64,000 nucleotides of DNA from the NCBI RefSeq assembly GCF_020184175.1, contig NC_065531.1:58239213-58303212 (forward strand), read 5' to 3'. Position 1 is the stretch's first letter, and each line of letters starts with the position of its first letter. This DNA comes from Aphis gossypii. Taxonomy: Eukaryota > Arthropoda > Insecta > Hemiptera > Aphididae. Position numbers and translations under genes: made by a program. A model generated the notes under the pieces. That model had not been told where the DNA came from and did no database searches. It saw only the letters and a program-made list of their open reading frames with translations. This document shows, piece by piece, positions 60,851 to 64,000 of the stretch.

Positions 60851-63800
60851 CTAGTCTACGATCTCGCTAGCAAATGAATATTTTTATTATTATTACTGTT
60901 GTGGTGCGAGTAACGGTATCTCGTAACACATTTTGTCACCAAAGTGCCTTTAACATATTTTTCGTTACTGTAAACACTAACACTTCATTAATATATAATT
61001 AATATTTTGTTTTCTATAGTTTTTTCGTTTTTTTATTTAATCATTTTTTATTTATTTTTGAATTTTATACGAAATACTATCAAATGTAATGTTTAATTAT
61101 TTTAAGCGGACGATTTTCCTGTCTAAAATAACGTCAATACATAAATATTAAAACAAACACATGATTTCAACAATAAAAACTTTATAGCTTTGAGAATACA
61201 TTTTAACACATACAAAAGTATGAACTACGATTATCTAGGGAGTTGGCACTTAACTAAATATAATAATTTAATTTTCTGTACAAATTTTTTTTTTTTAATT
61301 TCTATGGTTTTAGGTGAATTTTAACTTTAGATAGGAAAATCGTATATTATAAATATTAAATTTAGTATCAACAGGTTAAACAATACTATTTATTACATAA
61401 TATAAATAGGAATAAAACAAAAAATAAAAATAAACATTATGTTTAAAAAAAAAAAAAAAATACACAATCAAAGCACTCGTATTAACACTTTTTGCAGTGC
61501 ATCAGTAAGTTATATCTGCTTTATGTAAATTTTATATTTAAAAGAAAACTAATACGTTGAGAAGTGAGAGAAACCTGAGTCTACATCTTAAATATACGAA
61601 ATAGTTGCTCTATTCCGAAATTCTCTGTTGAAATATTATATTGAATATTAAAATTAAAAGTACCTTAACTTATGTAAGGTGCACAATAACATATATATTA
61701 CAACTTTTTTTCTTTATTTTATACGTCTCATGATACATTTAAGTACAATACAACTATACAAATATCTACTTAAAATAAATATTACTTATTTATAATTTCG
61801 CATTAAAAACGATATAGATGAATAATATTTTTTTAATAAAATTTTTATTAATCAATAATCCTAAAATAAATTACTTCCTATTCAGAATCTAAAATATAAA
61901 TACTTAAAAAAATTAACTTATACAAGCTAAATTTTATGAGTATAAAAATATTATATTATATTTTATTATAAATATTATATTCATAAACTAAAAAACAAAC
62001 AAATAAATTATCTGGACAAAATCTAGTGTAAATGAGTTTTCTTAATTGGCCAATTCCCATTTGACTGAATTTTTTTTTTTTTTAATAATAAATTGAATTA
62101 TTTAATAATATCTAATATTGCTATAGTCAATAAAATGCAATATTAAATTGCATACATAATTAAGTACTTATAATAAAATCATGAATAAAAAAATTACAAA
62201 TAAAATTTCAAGTTATATTTAGCTGAACATTACACTATTACTGTCTATAATTTACAATTAACCAAATAAATTCAAATTTATTTATACATGTAATTAGAAG
62301 TACTGTATTAGTATTACTTTTGGTTTTCATTTTTCATAAAAAAATTTAACAAGAAAAATATGTGCTGTATTTTAATAGGTATTTACTTACTATTCCGTAA
62401 AACATATTATTATATGATATTTTCATGAATTCTATTCCGAAAAACAAATAAAGCAAAAAGAAAAAAACATTTCCATAAGTCAATATTATAGTTTATTAAT
62501 ACCTAATAAATTATCATAAGAAAAAATAAATTTAAAAATCTATATCAAAATAATTTTGATTACCACGATTTTTTAAAATTATTTTAAAGTACTATGTACC
62601 TACTATGTACAGGTTTAATTCAATACGTCTATATTCGTTTAGTTGACTGTTTTAAGCATTATCGTTGTACCGTTAGGATGTTTATCCGCTAGCCAATTAA
62701 TATTACTGTATTCTGACGAAAAAAAAATACAATTACAAATACATTCAATATACGCACAGTAATAATAATAATTTACGGTGACATATTATAACGACACTGG
62801 TGTTTTATTCGATCAGCCGACAGCCAATCGTGGTTAATTGGTACGTATCTAACTACATAATATTATAACATATAATGATCATATATTATTATTTATTATT
62901 ATTATAACGTAATGTAAATTGTCCAAACAGCCACGGTATTTCCTATAGAGTACCGCTTAAGTACCTACTTTACCATCATAGTTTCGAGTACCTACATATT
63001 ATATTGTTCAAGCCACTATATTATAAAGTATTGAAGTTTTCGACAATATTCATTAAACGAATCTGTAGACGTTTTCTATGCGACACGATAACATTAAATT
63101 TTAAGACGCTATATAAATTCAAAATTATGAGTATCCACTGTACCGGGCATGGTTAATAAATTATTTTAAACATGAAAATATTTTTAGGTATCTATTTTAT
63201 CTAATGTGCTATTGTCTTTGATGTATTAAATGTTAATCAAAATTAAATCTTAACTCAATTTTAACTTTAAAGGGCTTATGGAAAAGAGTATTATACATAA
63301 TTATAATTTGGAGAAATAAAAATTTAAACAGTACATTTGCATAATAAATATTTAAACTTAATATTCAATTAAGATATTATTATTATTATTTGCGACTGCC
63401 CTTGGTTATAATATCTGTATGAGCTTGGATTACTTGTAAGCCCAAAAATTGAAAAAGGATTTGAAATGCAAGCTTATACAATAAAAATACTCAGAGTAGA
63501 GTGATTCAACAAGCATTCTCGGCTCTATGTTTTTCTTCAATAACATAATATACATTAAAATTTTAATTTGGAATTTTTTGTGCGCTAAAGGTACATATTT
63601 TTAAATAATTGAATTATTTATATGATTAAATAAATATACTGTAGCGACACCATTTCTTTTTTTCTTAAATAAAAATCTCTTTTTTTTGTAAATTGTTATG
63701 TAAATGAATTTTTTCTTAAATATTAATGTATTTAGGTAGAAATTCGAACGAATAATTTTTCAGTAAAATAACTTTGTGTATCTAATAAAATTAATGATAA

Positions 63801-64000
63801 AATAATAATAATAATAATAACAATGATAATTTTATAATTTAAAGGTTTGGAAGATATAAGTTCTATGATGGTTTTTGAAATATTAATAATTATTTAATCT
63901 ATCAAAATGTTATGATATGTTATATTGTTATAATTTTCTTTGTATCTATATTAAATTTAAGATTTACATACTATGACACACAAACTAATTTTTCGAATTT
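60851..64000. other. AT-rich non-coding stretch
   Basis: No gene, RNA or transposon is recognised up to the end of the window. Contains poly-A/T runs (for example near 61446-61460 and 62070-62083) and an (AAT)n tract near 63803-63820. Confidence 0.6.

Overview
This window looks like nuclear DNA from an insect, most probably an aphid. It is strongly AT-rich throughout, full of (TA)n, poly-A/T and (ATT)n tracts, and has none of the dense gene packing of a bacterium. Short 'aggtacctac'-like motifs recur everywhere, and the transposon relics belong to families I know from aphid genomes. The aphid assignment is inference from composition and recalled repeats. No database search was possible.

I recognise no complete host protein-coding gene. 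Nearly all open frames of 60-105 codons look like chance frames in AT-rich or low-complexity DNA. Five CpG-rich islands stand out from the background (about 13590-14160, 16806-17775 with its copy 18369-19338, 54040-54530 and 60640-60850). They are the best candidates for promoters or first exons. The clearest is a minus-strand CpG-rich segment ending in a consensus splice donor, present twice because of a perfect-looking 1563-bp tandem duplication (16495-19620). A second candidate is a short plus-strand coding exon at 60648-60763, with a TATA-like sequence upstream and a donor-like end.

The supportable content is mostly mobile DNA. 3640-4070 is a frameshifted hAT transposase relic of the CGGBP1-like type. 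About 9461-9565 is a probable hAT terminal fragment. 33878-34040 is the end of a pogo/Tigger-like element. 36086-36436 is a complete non-autonomous hAT MITE with an 8-bp target duplication. 41737-42120 is an internally deleted mariner-like element keeping a broken transposase C-terminus. 43322-44421 is a solo LTR with 5-bp target duplications, TG/CA ends and an internal 33-bp minisatellite. 56064-56245 may be a small MITE. 58833-60055 is a KRBA2-like/Ginger-type transposon relic with long inverted ends and a broken Cys-rich C-terminal region.

There are two large tandem duplications, 1563 bp (16495-19620) and 733 bp (31621-33086). Both are bounded by short direct repeats, a poly-T run and an 11-bp motif respectively. 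Each is what unequal recombination between short homologies would leave, or what an assembly error would leave. The larger one duplicates a putative promoter/first exon and is the most interesting structure here. The rest, listed stretch by stretch, is AT-rich intergenic or intronic DNA with nothing I can name.
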